DNA of 64,000 nt, from assembly GCA_021826315.1 (NCBI GenBank), contig JAKAZZ010000002.1, forward strand, positions 1-64,000, given 5' to 3'. Position 1 is the first letter of the stretch. Each line of letters opens with the position of its first letter. Under the pieces are notes generated by a model, which had not been told where the DNA came from, ran no database searches, and worked only from the letters and a program-made list of their open reading frames with translations. A program made the translations under genes and the position numbers. Of the stretch, positions 17,862-26,315 are shown one piece after another. The DNA is from Actinomycetes bacterium (GTDB lineage Bacteria > Actinomycetota > Acidimicrobiia > Acidimicrobiales > Acidimicrobiaceae).

Positions 17862-17944
17862 GCCCGGGTGGTGGAATGGTAGACACGGAGGACTCAAAAT
17901 CCTTTGCTCGCGAGGGCGTGCGGGTTCGAATCCCGCCCCGGGTA
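17862..17944 (+). tRNA. tRNA-Leu (anticodon CAA)
   Basis: An 83-base class II tRNA. The acceptor GCCCGGG pairs with CCCGGGT (the first pair is G-U). The anticodon stem GAGGA/TCCTT encloses loop CTCAAAA, so the anticodon is CAA, reading UUG. A long variable arm lies between the anticodon and T stems, and the T arm is GCGGG TTCGAAT CCCGC. CCA is not encoded. UUG is also used frequently as a start codon in this window. Confidence 0.96.
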
Positions 17945-18191
17945 CTCAAAGCTCATTCCATACTTTTTGTCGCTTGCACTTTTGATGGAAGTACGGATTT
18001 AGTCCCTCGCCATAATTGACTTCCTCTAAACGATCGTTTTCCCCGCTTGTTGGTTCCATTAAATCGTCATGGGAAAAAATCTTTTTCAGCCCCAAATGTC
18101 TTAAAGTAACTTTTTCGTCGTGACGATAATGGCTTTAGATTGGCAATTTGAATATTGCCTAAAGGCATAAGCAAATAACGGGGGTTTTCCA

Positions 18192-18995
18192 TTGTCTCTC
18201 TTGCGTGACGGAACACGTATCTTCGTTGACACCTCTACAAGCTCCCGTTATGGTGAGGCGGCATTCGTACTTCCAGCGACCGCGCGCGCTGCCACACTCA
18301 TGTACTTAGCTGGTAGATCCGCTCGGATAATTATGGATGGTGGTCAGCCTCCTTTGGCCGGTACGAATGGTGTCATCTACCGAAGGATAAAGTTCGGCCT
18401 TTTTGCTGCCCCCGTGACATTTTCTGCAGCTGATGTTTCTGGGTACCGTGCGTTCGAAGCGGTCCTTTTGAATCCTGGAGCGGTTCTACAAAGGCGTGAG
18501 TACGTTAGAGTCCCGACCGTTCTTGGAATTTCCGTCTTTGCAATGGAAGCTGGTAAAGCCCGATCAAACTTCACGACCGTTGCTATCGATATCTCTCAAG
18601 GCGGTATGCGTATTCGTTCCCGGGAGAATGTGAAGGTCGGCCAGCAACTCAAGATCTCTTTCCTGATTGATGGATCTGCAGTTGGATTGAATAGCGTCGT
18701 TAAATCAAACTTTCCTGATGGCACATTGGGAGTGGAGTTTGTGGACGTCCCTCCTAACGTCGCAAAGAGCATCTGTCGTTTGGTCTACAAGACCCAGGTC
18801 TCCCAGAACCCCAATCTTGGCCGAGATCTCAAGAACAGCAAGCAAGGTGTCGAGATCTGCCAAGACCTCACCGACGCTGATGATTACTGGGATATCTTCA
18901 GTGAAGGTACCCTCGAGTCGATAGCGGTCTCGACTGACTACAACGAATTTAACAAAATAGTTTTTGGTTCGTTTGGTACCGCATTTTCGATGTAA
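18192..18995 (+). CDS. PilZ-domain protein (YcgR-like, c-di-GMP binding)
   Basis: 267 residues. The N-terminal part (about 1-95) has the flagellar-brake/YcgR-N pattern. The PilZ domain follows, with the RxxxR motif RREYVRV at 101-107 and D/NxSxxG as DISQGG at 133-138, so the c-di-GMP contact residues are present. A tail of about 60 residues after the PilZ barrel is rich in charged and polar residues and unassigned. The start is TTG 18192, with GGGGG about 9 bases upstream. The gene stands alone between tRNA-Leu and the pst operon. No flagellar, pilus or GGDEF/EAL gene lies nearby, so the controlled process is unknown. Confidence 0.87.
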   Translation: MSLLRDGTRIFVDTSTSSRYGEAAFVLPATARAATLMYLAGRSARIIMDGGQPPLAGTNGVIYRRIKFGLFAAPVTFSAADVSGYRAFEAVLLNPGAVLQRREYVRVPTVLGISVFAMEAGKARSNFTTVAIDISQGGMRIRSRENVKVGQQLKISFLIDGSAVGLNSVVKSNFPDGTLGVEFVDVPPNVAKSICRLVYKTQVSQNPNLGRDLKNSKQGVEICQDLTDADDYWDIFSEGTLESIAVSTDYNEFNKIVFGSFGTAFSM

Positions 18996-19044
18996 AGCGT
19001 GCGCCATTGAACTTTACCGCATACCGTAGCGTTTTGAAAAGAGC

Positions 19045-19090
19045 AAAAAAAGAGATGCTCTGAAAGTTTTTCAGAGCATCTCTTTTTATT
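19045..19090. terminator. Bidirectional terminator between the PilZ gene and pstA
   Basis: AAAGAGATGCTCTGAAA and TTTCAGAGCATCTCTTT pair perfectly around a short GTT loop, with A-runs before and T-runs after. It serves both convergent genes. Confidence 0.9.
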
Positions 19091-19137
19091 TCACCGGAAG
19101 GCATCCACTACCTTGCCTTCTTGAAGCATCGTTCTTC

Positions 19138-20016
19138 CTAGCGGCGGGTCTCAGCGTGTCTTTGCGTCTGCGCAACGATTATGCGGGAGATCCCAATTAG
19201 CAGAAGGATCAGTACCATTATCACCATGCCAGCATCGTAAGAGAGTTGCAATGCTGTCTTATTTGGCTGATTGTAGAAGGTCCAGACGGCATAGGTCAGA
19301 TATCCAAGGGGGGAGTGCGTTATCGTCAGCTTTGGAAGATTCTGCGAATAGCCAGCGGTGTAGAGAAGAGGCGCGGTCTCTCCAACCGATATTGCCATGG
19401 CAACTATAAGCCCGGTTGTGATTCCTGGAAGTGCGGTCTTCAATGTAATACGCGAGAGAATGCGGGTTGGCTTGAATCCCAGAGCCTCAGCACCTTCGAT
19501 GTAGTTGATGGGAACTTGACGGAGGGCTACTTCTGTCGTCTTTGCAATGTAAGGCATTACAAGTACGGAAAGTGTTATGACTCCAGCTCCAAGAGAGAAT
19601 CCCCAGTGGAATCCGACAACGAGTGCCGAATATCCGACGTAACCTAAGACGATCGATGGAATACCCGCGAGGATATCTGACGCCGCCCTCAGAATTGAGG
19701 CGAAGCGCCCTTTGGCATATTGCGCAAGGTAGATCCCTGACAGTATCCCTATGCTTCCGGCTACGATAACGACGCCGATTGAGATCACGGCGGTGCCGAT
19801 GATTTCGTTCTTCAAGCCTCCGTCTAGGCCAACTCCACTCTTTGTAAGCACCGAAAGGCCAAAGTGCGGAAGCGCTTTGTGGAGAATTTGAAAAACGATC
19901 CAAATCGAAGGAGCAATGACGGCGAGCAACGCGATTGAACTGAGAGTAAGCACAACGCCGTTTGCCAAGCGGCGCGAGGTGGAGCGTTTCTTGTGATTGC
20001 TGATTTGGTAAGACAT
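19138..20016 (-). CDS. pstA: Phosphate ABC transporter permease PstA
   Basis: Inner-membrane permease of the high-affinity phosphate importer, paired with PstC. 292 residues, about six membrane helices, and the cytoplasmic coupling motif EGAEALGFKPTRI contacting PstB. The ATG overlaps the pstC stop by one base (TAATG). It is last in the operon and is followed by a terminator. Confidence 0.94.
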   Translation of the reverse strand: MSYQISNHKKRSTSRRLANGVVLTLSSIALLAVIAPSIWIVFQILHKALPHFGLSVLTKSGVGLDGGLKNEIIGTAVISIGVVIVAGSIGILSGIYLAQYAKGRFASILRAASDILAGIPSIVLGYVGYSALVVGFHWGFSLGAGVITLSVLVMPYIAKTTEVALRQVPINYIEGAEALGFKPTRILSRITLKTALPGITTGLIVAMAISVGETAPLLYTAGYSQNLPKLTITHSPLGYLTYAVWTFYNQPNKTALQLSYDAGMVIMVLILLLIGISRIIVAQTQRHAETRR

Positions 20017-21077
20017 TAGAGTCCCTTTCCTATGGGAAGCGAAGTTGATGAGACGCGCTTCACCAGGTAACGCGCAGCTACGTTGGCGAGGAGTGTGACC
20101 GCCATCAGAATTAGCGCTGCCTCGGCGAGTGTCTCTACTGCTAGGCCAGTCGCATCCGTAAGCGCTGAGTCAAGCTGGGTGACTATCGCAGCGGCGATTG
20201 TTGAATAGGTTGAGTAGATGGTATGGGGCACAGTGCCGAGAACGGCACCCGAGACCATGGCAACTGCCATCGTCTCTCCCAGAGCGCGAGCAAATCCAAG
20301 GACCGTGGCGCCAATGACCCCAGCTGAAATCCAAGGAAATGTTACCTTTCGAGTGATTTCCCACTCCGTGAATCCCAGTGCAGCCGCTCCCTCTTCAGTG
20401 AGACGCGGTACTGCTGTAATTAGGTCGCGAGTCGTCGATGCGATAATCGGTATGACCATGATTCCAAGGACTAGGGCCGAAGTAAGGAGCCCTTCGCCGT
20501 TTCCTGTATTTCCCCGAAAGAGTCGAAAGAAGATGATGTTTGGTGCGTGGTGTGCAAAGAAGGGGTAGATGTGCTTTGAGAGAATTGGGCCAAGCGTGAG
20601 CGCGCCCCAGAGGCCGAAGATAACGCTTGGGATGCCTGCGAGGAGTTCTAGGAACGTACTAGCAATTGAACGGAGTCTCGGTGGAAGTTTTTTGGCGACA
20701 ATAAATGCTGCTCCGACTGATAGTGGAAGGGCGAAGATTAGGGCAATGATCGATGATTCCAGAGTTCCAGCCAGAAGGGGCCATACGCCGTACTTGGCCA
20801 AGATTGGGTGCTCGACGCCGTTGGTAACGACTGGATTCGCGTAGAAGTTACCTGGGTTCCACGCTGTTGAGGTGAGGAAGTGAACGCCGTTGTATTTGAT
20901 GGCGGGGAGAGCTTTGGAAAGTAGAACCAAGAGTACGGCTATGACTGCTATTGCGGGAACCGTTGTGGCTATCGCTGAAATTATGGCTATCGGCGTACGC
21001 CTGCCAAGAAGGTTGGGGTGAAAGCGTCCTGTGGCATCATTCTTGGCATCGTCGGCGCTCGTCTCTACGATTGACAT
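20016..21077 (-). CDS. pstC: Phosphate ABC transporter permease PstC
   Basis: The second permease, about six helices, with coupling motif EEGAAALGFTEWEI. The ORF track gives 427 residues, but its first 74 are compositionally odd and cross the terminator hairpin at 21110-21141. ATG 21077 (MSIVETSADD) has GGAGACC about 8 bases upstream and gives 353 residues, typical for the family. It is translationally coupled to pstA. Confidence 0.94.
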   Translation of the reverse strand: MSIVETSADDAKNDATGRFHPNLLGRRTPIAIISAIATTVPAIAVIAVLLVLLSKALPAIKYNGVHFLTSTAWNPGNFYANPVVTNGVEHPILAKYGVWPLLAGTLESSIIALIFALPLSVGAAFIVAKKLPPRLRSIASTFLELLAGIPSVIFGLWGALTLGPILSKHIYPFFAHHAPNIIFFRLFRGNTGNGEGLLTSALVLGIMVIPIIASTTRDLITAVPRLTEEGAAALGFTEWEITRKVTFPWISAGVIGATVLGFARALGETMAVAMVSGAVLGTVPHTIYSTYSTIAAAIVTQLDSALTDATGLAVETLAEAALILMAVTLLANVAARYLVKRVSSTSLPIGKGL

Positions 21078-21097
21078 CTTCAGGTCTCCGGATTCTC

Positions 21098-21141
21098 GTT
21101 TGAAAAAAGTGAAGGCAGCTTGACATCTGCCAAGCTGCCTT
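21098..21141 (-). terminator. Intercistronic terminator between pstS and pstC
   Basis: On the minus strand, GAAGGCAGCTTG and CAAGCTGCCTTC form a perfect 12-bp stem with an 8-base loop, followed by CACTTTTTT. It lies between the pstS stop and the pstC start, so it should end most transcripts after pstB-pstS and let a fraction read into pstC-pstA. This would give more binding protein than permease. Confidence 0.85.
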
Positions 21142-21175
21142 CTAAGGCGCTTAGGCACCTTCGTTATTAGTTTGA

Positions 21176-22345
21176 CTAACCTGCTTGGATCTTGTTGATC
21201 TGCGCAAGGGAAAGTCCAGCAACTGAAGACGGCAGTGGCTGGAATCCTACCTGAGAAAGGTAAGAGGCAGCATTGCCGTGTGCTGGATCGATTGCCCAAG
21301 TTAGTAGGGCTCGGATTGCCTGGGCCTTGTTGGCGTCAGTCTGTGCCGAGTTGACGATCGCATATTCGAAGTTGATGATCGGATAGCTAGTAGCACCAGG
21401 TCCGTATACGAGTGAGATCGCCTCATTCGTTGGTACTTGGCTAATGAAGCTCTGAGAATCAGCGAGGATACCAGCGGCACTTGGCGTTAGGTACTTGCCA
21501 GCAGCGTTTGAAATTGCTGCTACTGCGAGCTTTGCAGCAGTTGCCTGCTGGGCAAAGGAGATACCTACATAGGCGATACAGCCAGGGGTTGCACCACAAG
21601 TTGTTACCATTCCACCGTTGCCGTTAGCGGTCAAAGCACTTGAGACGCTCGGCCAGGCGACTGTTGTACCGTACGAAACGTTGGCACCCCAGCCATTTGG
21701 GTCGGCCTTGGAGAGGTATTGGGTGAAGATGAAGGTATCACCCGAGCCGTCAGAGCGGTGTACTGGAACGATAGCAAGGTGAGGAAGAGTCAGCGATGGA
21801 TTGAGAGCCTTGATGGCTGCGTCGTCCCAGAAGCTGATCTTACCCTGGTAGATCTGTGAAATCACCGATCCTGAAAGATCAAGCGTTCCAGATAGACCCG
21901 TTATGTTGGTGACGATCTCCTGAGCCGAAATGGCAAGAGGAATGTTTAGTAGCGTTGGGGTCTTAGCTACCTGTGTCTGCGACAGATAGGCGTCGGAAGC
22001 GCCGATGTCTACAGTTCCTGCTGAAGCGTCTGCGATACCTGTACCAGAGCCAGTTCCAGCGGTCGTGATGGTGATATTGCTGTAAGCCTTTTGATAGTCA
22101 GGTGCCCACAGGTTGAATAGCGGATAAAGTAGGGTAGACCCTGTTTCTTGCAAGGCAACTGACGCTGTAGGAGGTGTCTCGGTTGCAGCAAAGCTTGGAG
22201 CAGTAGTCGTCGTAGCTTGGGTAGTCGCAACTGCGCCCGTGGTAACTGTAGTTGAACTTGAAGAGGTTGAACTACCACATGCGGATGCGACTAGCCCGGC
22301 TGACAAAAACATTCCAGCCAGCGCTAGTGGTTTCTTCGGCGACAT
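21176..22345 (-). CDS. pstS: Phosphate-binding lipoprotein PstS
   Basis: Extracytoplasmic phosphate receptor. The N-terminal signal peptide ends in a lipobox (LVASACGSS), followed by a Ser/Thr-rich linker. Phosphate-site signatures are visible as GSTLLYPLF, GTGSGTGIADA, DIGASDAYLS and HRSDGSGDTF. I choose ATG 22345 because AAAGGAAA precedes it, giving 389 residues; the ORF-track ATG five codons earlier lacks a site. It is second in the unit, after pstB. Confidence 0.95.
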   Translation of the reverse strand: MSPKKPLALAGMFLSAGLVASACGSSTSSSSTTVTTGAVATTQATTTTAPSFAATETPPTASVALQETGSTLLYPLFNLWAPDYQKAYSNITITTAGTGSGTGIADASAGTVDIGASDAYLSQTQVAKTPTLLNIPLAISAQEIVTNITGLSGTLDLSGSVISQIYQGKISFWDDAAIKALNPSLTLPHLAIVPVHRSDGSGDTFIFTQYLSKADPNGWGANVSYGTTVAWPSVSSALTANGNGGMVTTCGATPGCIAYVGISFAQQATAAKLAVAAISNAAGKYLTPSAAGILADSQSFISQVPTNEAISLVYGPGATSYPIINFEYAIVNSAQTDANKAQAIRALLTWAIDPAHGNAASYLSQVGFQPLPSSVAGLSLAQINKIQAG

Positions 22346-22388
22346 GCCGTTTCCTTTCATTAATGGGACGGGAGTTTTACTTCGGTCA

Positions 22389-23228
22389 CTAACCCATGCG
22401 ACCCGAAATATAGTATTGAGTCTCCGGCATCTGAGGATCGGTGAAGATATTTTCGGTCTCTCCCGACTCCATCAATTTGCCGTCGTAGAAAAACATTGTG
22501 TGATCCGATATTCTCCTCGCTTGCGCAAGGGAGTGGGTCACAACAATGAATGTGATCTCGGGTACGAGTTTTCTCAGTAGGTTTTCTACTGCCTCTACCG
22601 AGATCGGATCCAGTGCTGATGTGGGTTCATCGAGCAGCAGGACTTCTGGTTGTACAGCAAGGCTCCGAGCTAGACAGAGCAATTGCTGTTGTCCGCCGGA
22701 TAGGCGGAATGGGGAGTCATTGAGTCGGTCTTGTACGGCCTTCCATAGGCCAACCTTCTCTAAATTTTCGCGCACGATTTCATCGTGCTGACTTTTCGGT
22801 GCGAGTCGGTGTGCTTTGACGCCGGCTAGGACATTTTCCTTGATCGACATTGGGAACGGATTTGGCCGCTGGAATAGCATTCCGACCTTGCGGCGGAGCT
22901 CTAGGAGGTCTGTATCCTTAGAAAGCAACTCTTCACCTTGTAGGGAGATGGAGCCCTTCGTCCAAAATCCCGAGATCTTGTCATTCAGGCGATTGACGGA
23001 GCGGAGAAATGTGGTCTTTCCTGAACCAGTAGGTCCGATCAGCGCTACGACGTGGCCTCTAGGCATGTCGAGGTTTATATCGCGTATGACTTTTTTGGCA
23101 TGGAAACCAATTTCGAGGTGACGTACAGAGAGAACGGCGTTCTCAGATTGCGTAAGCGATCCTTCGTCCAACTTTTTTACATCTCCATCGAAACTAGGCG
23201 TATCGTGTAACATATGCCCCTCGTGCAC
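22389..23228 (-). CDS. pstB: Phosphate ABC transporter ATP-binding protein PstB
   Basis: ATPase of the Pst importer. Walker A GPTGSGKTT, Q-loop LFQRPNPFP (the PNPFP is diagnostic for PstB), signature LSGGQQQ and Walker B VLLLDEPTSALDP are all intact. It has 279 residues. The start is GTG 23228, with GGAG about 6-8 bases upstream; ATG 23213 is an alternative. Unusually it is the first gene of the operon (B-S-C-A), and no phoU follows. A possible PhoP box lies about 45 bases upstream. Confidence 0.95.
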   Translation of the reverse strand: MHEGHMLHDTPSFDGDVKKLDEGSLTQSENAVLSVRHLEIGFHAKKVIRDINLDMPRGHVVALIGPTGSGKTTFLRSVNRLNDKISGFWTKGSISLQGEELLSKDTDLLELRRKVGMLFQRPNPFPMSIKENVLAGVKAHRLAPKSQHDEIVRENLEKVGLWKAVQDRLNDSPFRLSGGQQQLLCLARSLAVQPEVLLLDEPTSALDPISVEAVENLLRKLVPEITFIVVTHSLAQARRISDHTMFFYDGKLMESGETENIFTDPQMPETQYYISGRMG

Positions 23229-23270
23229 CTCTCACTCCAAAAATCAAAGCGCAGGAATGAACCTATAGAG

Positions 23271-23292
23271 CCATGTTTAACTACAGGTAAAC
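23271..23292 (-). promoter_or_regulatory. Candidate PHO box upstream of pstB
   Basis: On the minus strand, two successive 11-base units GTTTACCTGTA and GTTAAACATGG resemble the actinobacterial PhoP direct-repeat units (GTTCACC type, 11-base period). A weak -10-like TATAGG lies a few bases downstream. Position and spacing fit phosphate control of pstBSCA; the match is partial. Confidence 0.5.
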
Positions 23293-23471
23293 AAGACGTA
23301 TGTTTTTTGTCTACCAACTCATGAAAGTTGAGTATAAAGTTTATTTCACACGGACTTTTCGTGCCCGTAAAATTTATTACCGTCATTTAATTTCCCATTG
23401 CAAATAGTCTTTCGGTAGGTTATTTTGACATTTGTTTCATAACTCGTTCTTTAACAATCATCAATTGAAAG

Positions 23472-24716
23472 TTGCGGCGATTCATGGAGTTTTCAGGGGT
23501 TTTCCCCGAGTCGTTTGACGTAGTCCGATGTGCCTTGCCCCTTTTTGATCATCACCGGTCGACGGTATCGCCTAACCGCTTTAAAGAAGCGGTTGTAGTC
23601 GTAGCCAGGTATGGTGCCGATGCGGGCTTTGGCGAGCTATCACCCTTAGTAAAGCCGCTCTATGAGGAGCAGTTTCTAGATGCTGCCCAGTCAGTGCTCT
23701 TGGATCTCTTGGCGGAGCTTTCGAGAAAGTTCAAGCCAGGTTCAAGCTTCGATTTCGAAATGTATCGCTCTACTATCGATAGTGTGCGAGGTTGGTCATC
23801 AGCCAAGTTTGCGATTGACACAGCTCTCGCAGATCTAAATGGAAGGCTGTCTCGTCTTGGTCCGTTTGGGTCAATCTTGAACTGGTTTAGCGAAAGCGAT
23901 CCTTCAGTAGTTCTAAGAGAACGAATCGTAAACCTCGATCGCAAAGTGGGAGTTAGTGACTTCAATGTTGCACCACACGGAACCTCCATCGGTGACTTCA
24001 CCGTCGTTGTTCCCGATTTCATAGATGTATCTAGGTATCGGCGTGTGAAAATTAAAGTCGATGCAAAAGTTTGTGAAGATCCCAGTTGGCTAAGTCAGCT
24101 CAGCACCTTCGTACGTGATGTTCCAAACTCAATAGACGTGGTGGTCGACTTCAATGAGTCGGCGCCAAGTACTGCGGTTCTTGCTGCACTTTCAGATGAG
24201 CCGATCAAATTTTTAGAGGCACCGTATGGAGTGAAGACCGTTGAAGAAGGTCTGAGAATTTTTCGAGATCGGCAGTATAAAGTCGCATTCGATGAGTCGT
24301 TGGTAGATGAGGCGCGCCTGGTTGACTTCGATAACGCAGGTCTATTCGACATAGCTGTCGTAAAGCCCCATCGTTTCGACTCCGTATCTAGGTTGGTAAA
24401 TGCTCTTGAACGCCTTTCGGCTGGTCGAAGTGGAACGAATACATTTGGTCACTTCTACATGGGCGGTATGTATGACCTGCCCGTTCTACGACGATTGATA
24501 GCAGTTTTGACAACGATCTTTCCTGATGGTGAAGCTAGTGACCTCGGACCGGATGTAGATTATTTTTCCGCGCCGTTGCTGCCCTCTGTTGTGGCTGGAG
24601 TTGGAACTCTGAAAGTAATTGGAGGAGTGGGGCTTTCGGGAGCATTTGTTCCGAATCGCGAATATGTCTCAACGCGATGTCGAATTGAAGATGGTCAAAT
24701 CACCAAAGTAGATTGA
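23472..24716 (+). CDS. menC: Enolase-superfamily enzyme, o-succinylbenzoate synthase-like
   Basis: A 414-residue member of the mandelate-racemase/muconate-lactonising group. The catalytic order fits MenC: VKIKVD (KxK acid-base), metal ligands in VVDFNES and LEAPY, AFDES, and a second Lys in VVKPHR. The length exceeds the usual 320-370, with extra material before the KxK strand. OSB synthase in menaquinone synthesis is the best guess, but no other men gene is near and the assignment could be a related dehydratase or epimerase. The start is TTG 23472 or ATG 23484; neither has a strong ribosome site. It is divergent from pstB across a 243-base A+T-rich gap. Confidence 0.7.
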   Translation: MRRFMEFSGVFPESFDVVRCALPLFDHHRSTVSPNRFKEAVVVVARYGADAGFGELSPLVKPLYEEQFLDAAQSVLLDLLAELSRKFKPGSSFDFEMYRSTIDSVRGWSSAKFAIDTALADLNGRLSRLGPFGSILNWFSESDPSVVLRERIVNLDRKVGVSDFNVAPHGTSIGDFTVVVPDFIDVSRYRRVKIKVDAKVCEDPSWLSQLSTFVRDVPNSIDVVVDFNESAPSTAVLAALSDEPIKFLEAPYGVKTVEEGLRIFRDRQYKVAFDESLVDEARLVDFDNAGLFDIAVVKPHRFDSVSRLVNALERLSAGRSGTNTFGHFYMGGMYDLPVLRRLIAVLTTIFPDGEASDLGPDVDYFSAPLLPSVVAGVGTLKVIGGVGLSGAFVPNREYVSTRCRIEDGQITKVD

Positions 24717-24759
24717 TCGGAAGTTATACGAGCTAAGTAGCTGTAGGTGACCGGCTAAC

Positions 24760-25461
24760 TCAGCTTAGAAACTCGGCGATAAACGGGTTGGTTCGACGTT
24801 CGTCGCCAATCGTTGTCGTTCCGCCGTGGCCAGGAAGAACGAAGACTTCGTCGCTGAGAGGCAAAATCTTGTCGACCATTGAATCCCTGAGCTTCGTGAA
24901 CGACCCACCCTCCAAGTCCGTTCGTCCAATACTGCCTTTGAAGAGGTGGTCGCCACTGAAGAGAAGTTGGGGGTAACCTTCTAAGTCGACCAAGAAGCAC
25001 GTAGATCCTGGAGTGTGTCCTGGAGTGTGAATTGCCTTGAAGGTTACGTCAGCAGATCCGAATGTAACGTCGTCATCTATGTACTCGATGAGTTCGGGCT
25101 CTTTCGTGGATAGCCCTGCCTCCACTAAAAGTTGTCCCAGGCTCGAGGAGTTATCCAGTGGAGCTTTAACGTAGTGAGCGTCATCACGATGAATCTTTAG
25201 TTCGACCCGCTGGTGCATGGTGCCGTCGAGATTTGATGGATCTTCTACGAATGTAGGAACTCCTCCGATGTGGTCGATGTGACCATGAGTAGCCACGATC
25301 GCAACTGCCTTGAGCCCTTCACGTGCCAAGAAGTCAATGACAGCATTGGGATCAGGGGGTAGGTCGACGATTACCACTTCGCGGGCGTTTATCGACGATC
25401 TTACGACCCAGAAGTTGGTAGACGCTACCCATAGTGGCTGGCCATATACGAGTTCCAACAT
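24760..25461 (-). CDS. MBL-fold metallo-hydrolase (glyoxalase II-like)
   Basis: 233 residues with a full metal-binding set: THGHIDHIGG (HxHxDH), the His in HTPGHTPGS, the Asp in FSGDHLFKG and a late His in LPGHGG. This fits the glyoxalase-II/YcbL-type hydroxyacylglutathione or thioester hydrolases; the substrate is unknown. The start is placed at ATG 25461 with GGAG just before it; the ORF-track TTG at 25473 has no ribosome site. Single gene, convergent with menC and divergent from the ANTAR regulator. Confidence 0.85.
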   Translation of the reverse strand: MLELVYGQPLWVASTNFWVVRSSINAREVVIVDLPPDPNAVIDFLAREGLKAVAIVATHGHIDHIGGVPTFVEDPSNLDGTMHQRVELKIHRDDAHYVKAPLDNSSSLGQLLVEAGLSTKEPELIEYIDDDVTFGSADVTFKAIHTPGHTPGSTCFLVDLEGYPQLLFSGDHLFKGSIGRTDLEGGSFTKLRDSMVDKILPLSDEVFVLPGHGGTTTIGDERRTNPFIAEFLS

Positions 25462-25643
25462 TACTCCAATCAAGTTATCGGCGCGGTTGCCGATGACACC
25501 GCTTGTCCTGCGGGGCGTTGGTACGCCGTTTGCGAGACCTTGCGACTAGTATCCTATGTTTTATCGCCCGCAACTTCGCTAAAGTTCTAGGCGTTACGCT
25601 TAGTGCTAAACGATCTATTGCGTCACCTCGATAGGAGACATTC

Positions 25644-26258
25644 TTGACTCGTGTTGTAATAGCTGAAGACGAAGCAATCATTCGCCTTGACCTAAAAGAG
25701 GCTCTCGAAGAGCTCGGCTATGAGGTCGTTGCAGCTTGCGCGAATGGACAGGAAGGTCTGGAGAGAGTCCGGATCGAACGCCCTGATCTAGCTATATTCG
25801 ACGTCAAAATGCCGATCATGGACGGGCTAGAGGCCGCCGCAACGATCGACAAGGAGCGGATCTGTCCGGTTATCATCCTTACAGCTTTTTCGCAGAGGGC
25901 ATTAGTCGAGCAAGCCCGGGATGCCGGTGCGCAGGCCTATCTGGTCAAGCCATTTCAACCTGCTGACCTAGTGCCCGCAATTGAGATTTCTGTCGCCCGC
26001 TTTGCCCAAGCAAGAGCCCTCGAGGAAGAGATTGCGAATCTTGAGGATAAGAGCCAGACGTTGACTACGCAGCTCGAACTTCGTAAGATTTTGGACAGAG
26101 CTAAAGGCAAGCTCATGGAGAAGTACGATCTCTCGGAACCAGAAGCCTTTGCGTTTATACAAAGGCGCGCGATGGATACACGAAGTCGCATGAGCATTAT
26201 CGCTCAGGGGATTATCGATGGCGAAATCACGCCGGAGGCGGACGGTTCTGACGCATAA
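25644..26258 (+). CDS. pdtaR: ANTAR-domain response regulator (PdtaR-like)
   Basis: An antiterminator of the AmiR/NasT type that binds RNA hairpins once phosphorylated. The receiver has VIAEDEAIIRLDL, phospho-acceptor Asp53 in IFDVKMP and Lys in LVKPFQP. A coiled-coil linker at about 125-145 leads to the ANTAR helices (KLMEKYDLSEPEAF, then RSRMSIIAQGII). The start is TTG 25644, with AGGAGA 7 bases before it. It is 57 bases upstream of polA, the same neighbourhood as Mycobacterium pdtaR. The partner kinase PdtaS is not in the window. Confidence 0.9.
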   Translation: MTRVVIAEDEAIIRLDLKEALEELGYEVVAACANGQEGLERVRIERPDLAIFDVKMPIMDGLEAAATIDKERICPVIILTAFSQRALVEQARDAGAQAYLVKPFQPADLVPAIEISVARFAQARALEEEIANLEDKSQTLTTQLELRKILDRAKGKLMEKYDLSEPEAFAFIQRRAMDTRSRMSIIAQGIIDGEITPEADGSDA

Positions 26259-26315
26259 TTTTGCGGGTAGGTTTATTTCGTAAGTAAATGGCTTACCCAC
26301 TTTTAGGAGTACCTA

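Noticed and set aside
18100-18191. Possible c-di-GMP riboswitch before the PilZ gene
   Set aside because: The sequence does not contain the conserved GEMM core and I could not fold the two-helix structure.
20016-21299. 427-residue version of PstC
   Set aside because: The first 74 residues cross the intercistronic terminator and overlap pstS. ATG 21077 has a ribosome site and gives the family length.
26259-26315. GGGTA...TACCC hairpin before polA
   Set aside because: The stem depends on several G-U pairs and has no T-run, so I could not support a terminator or attenuator.
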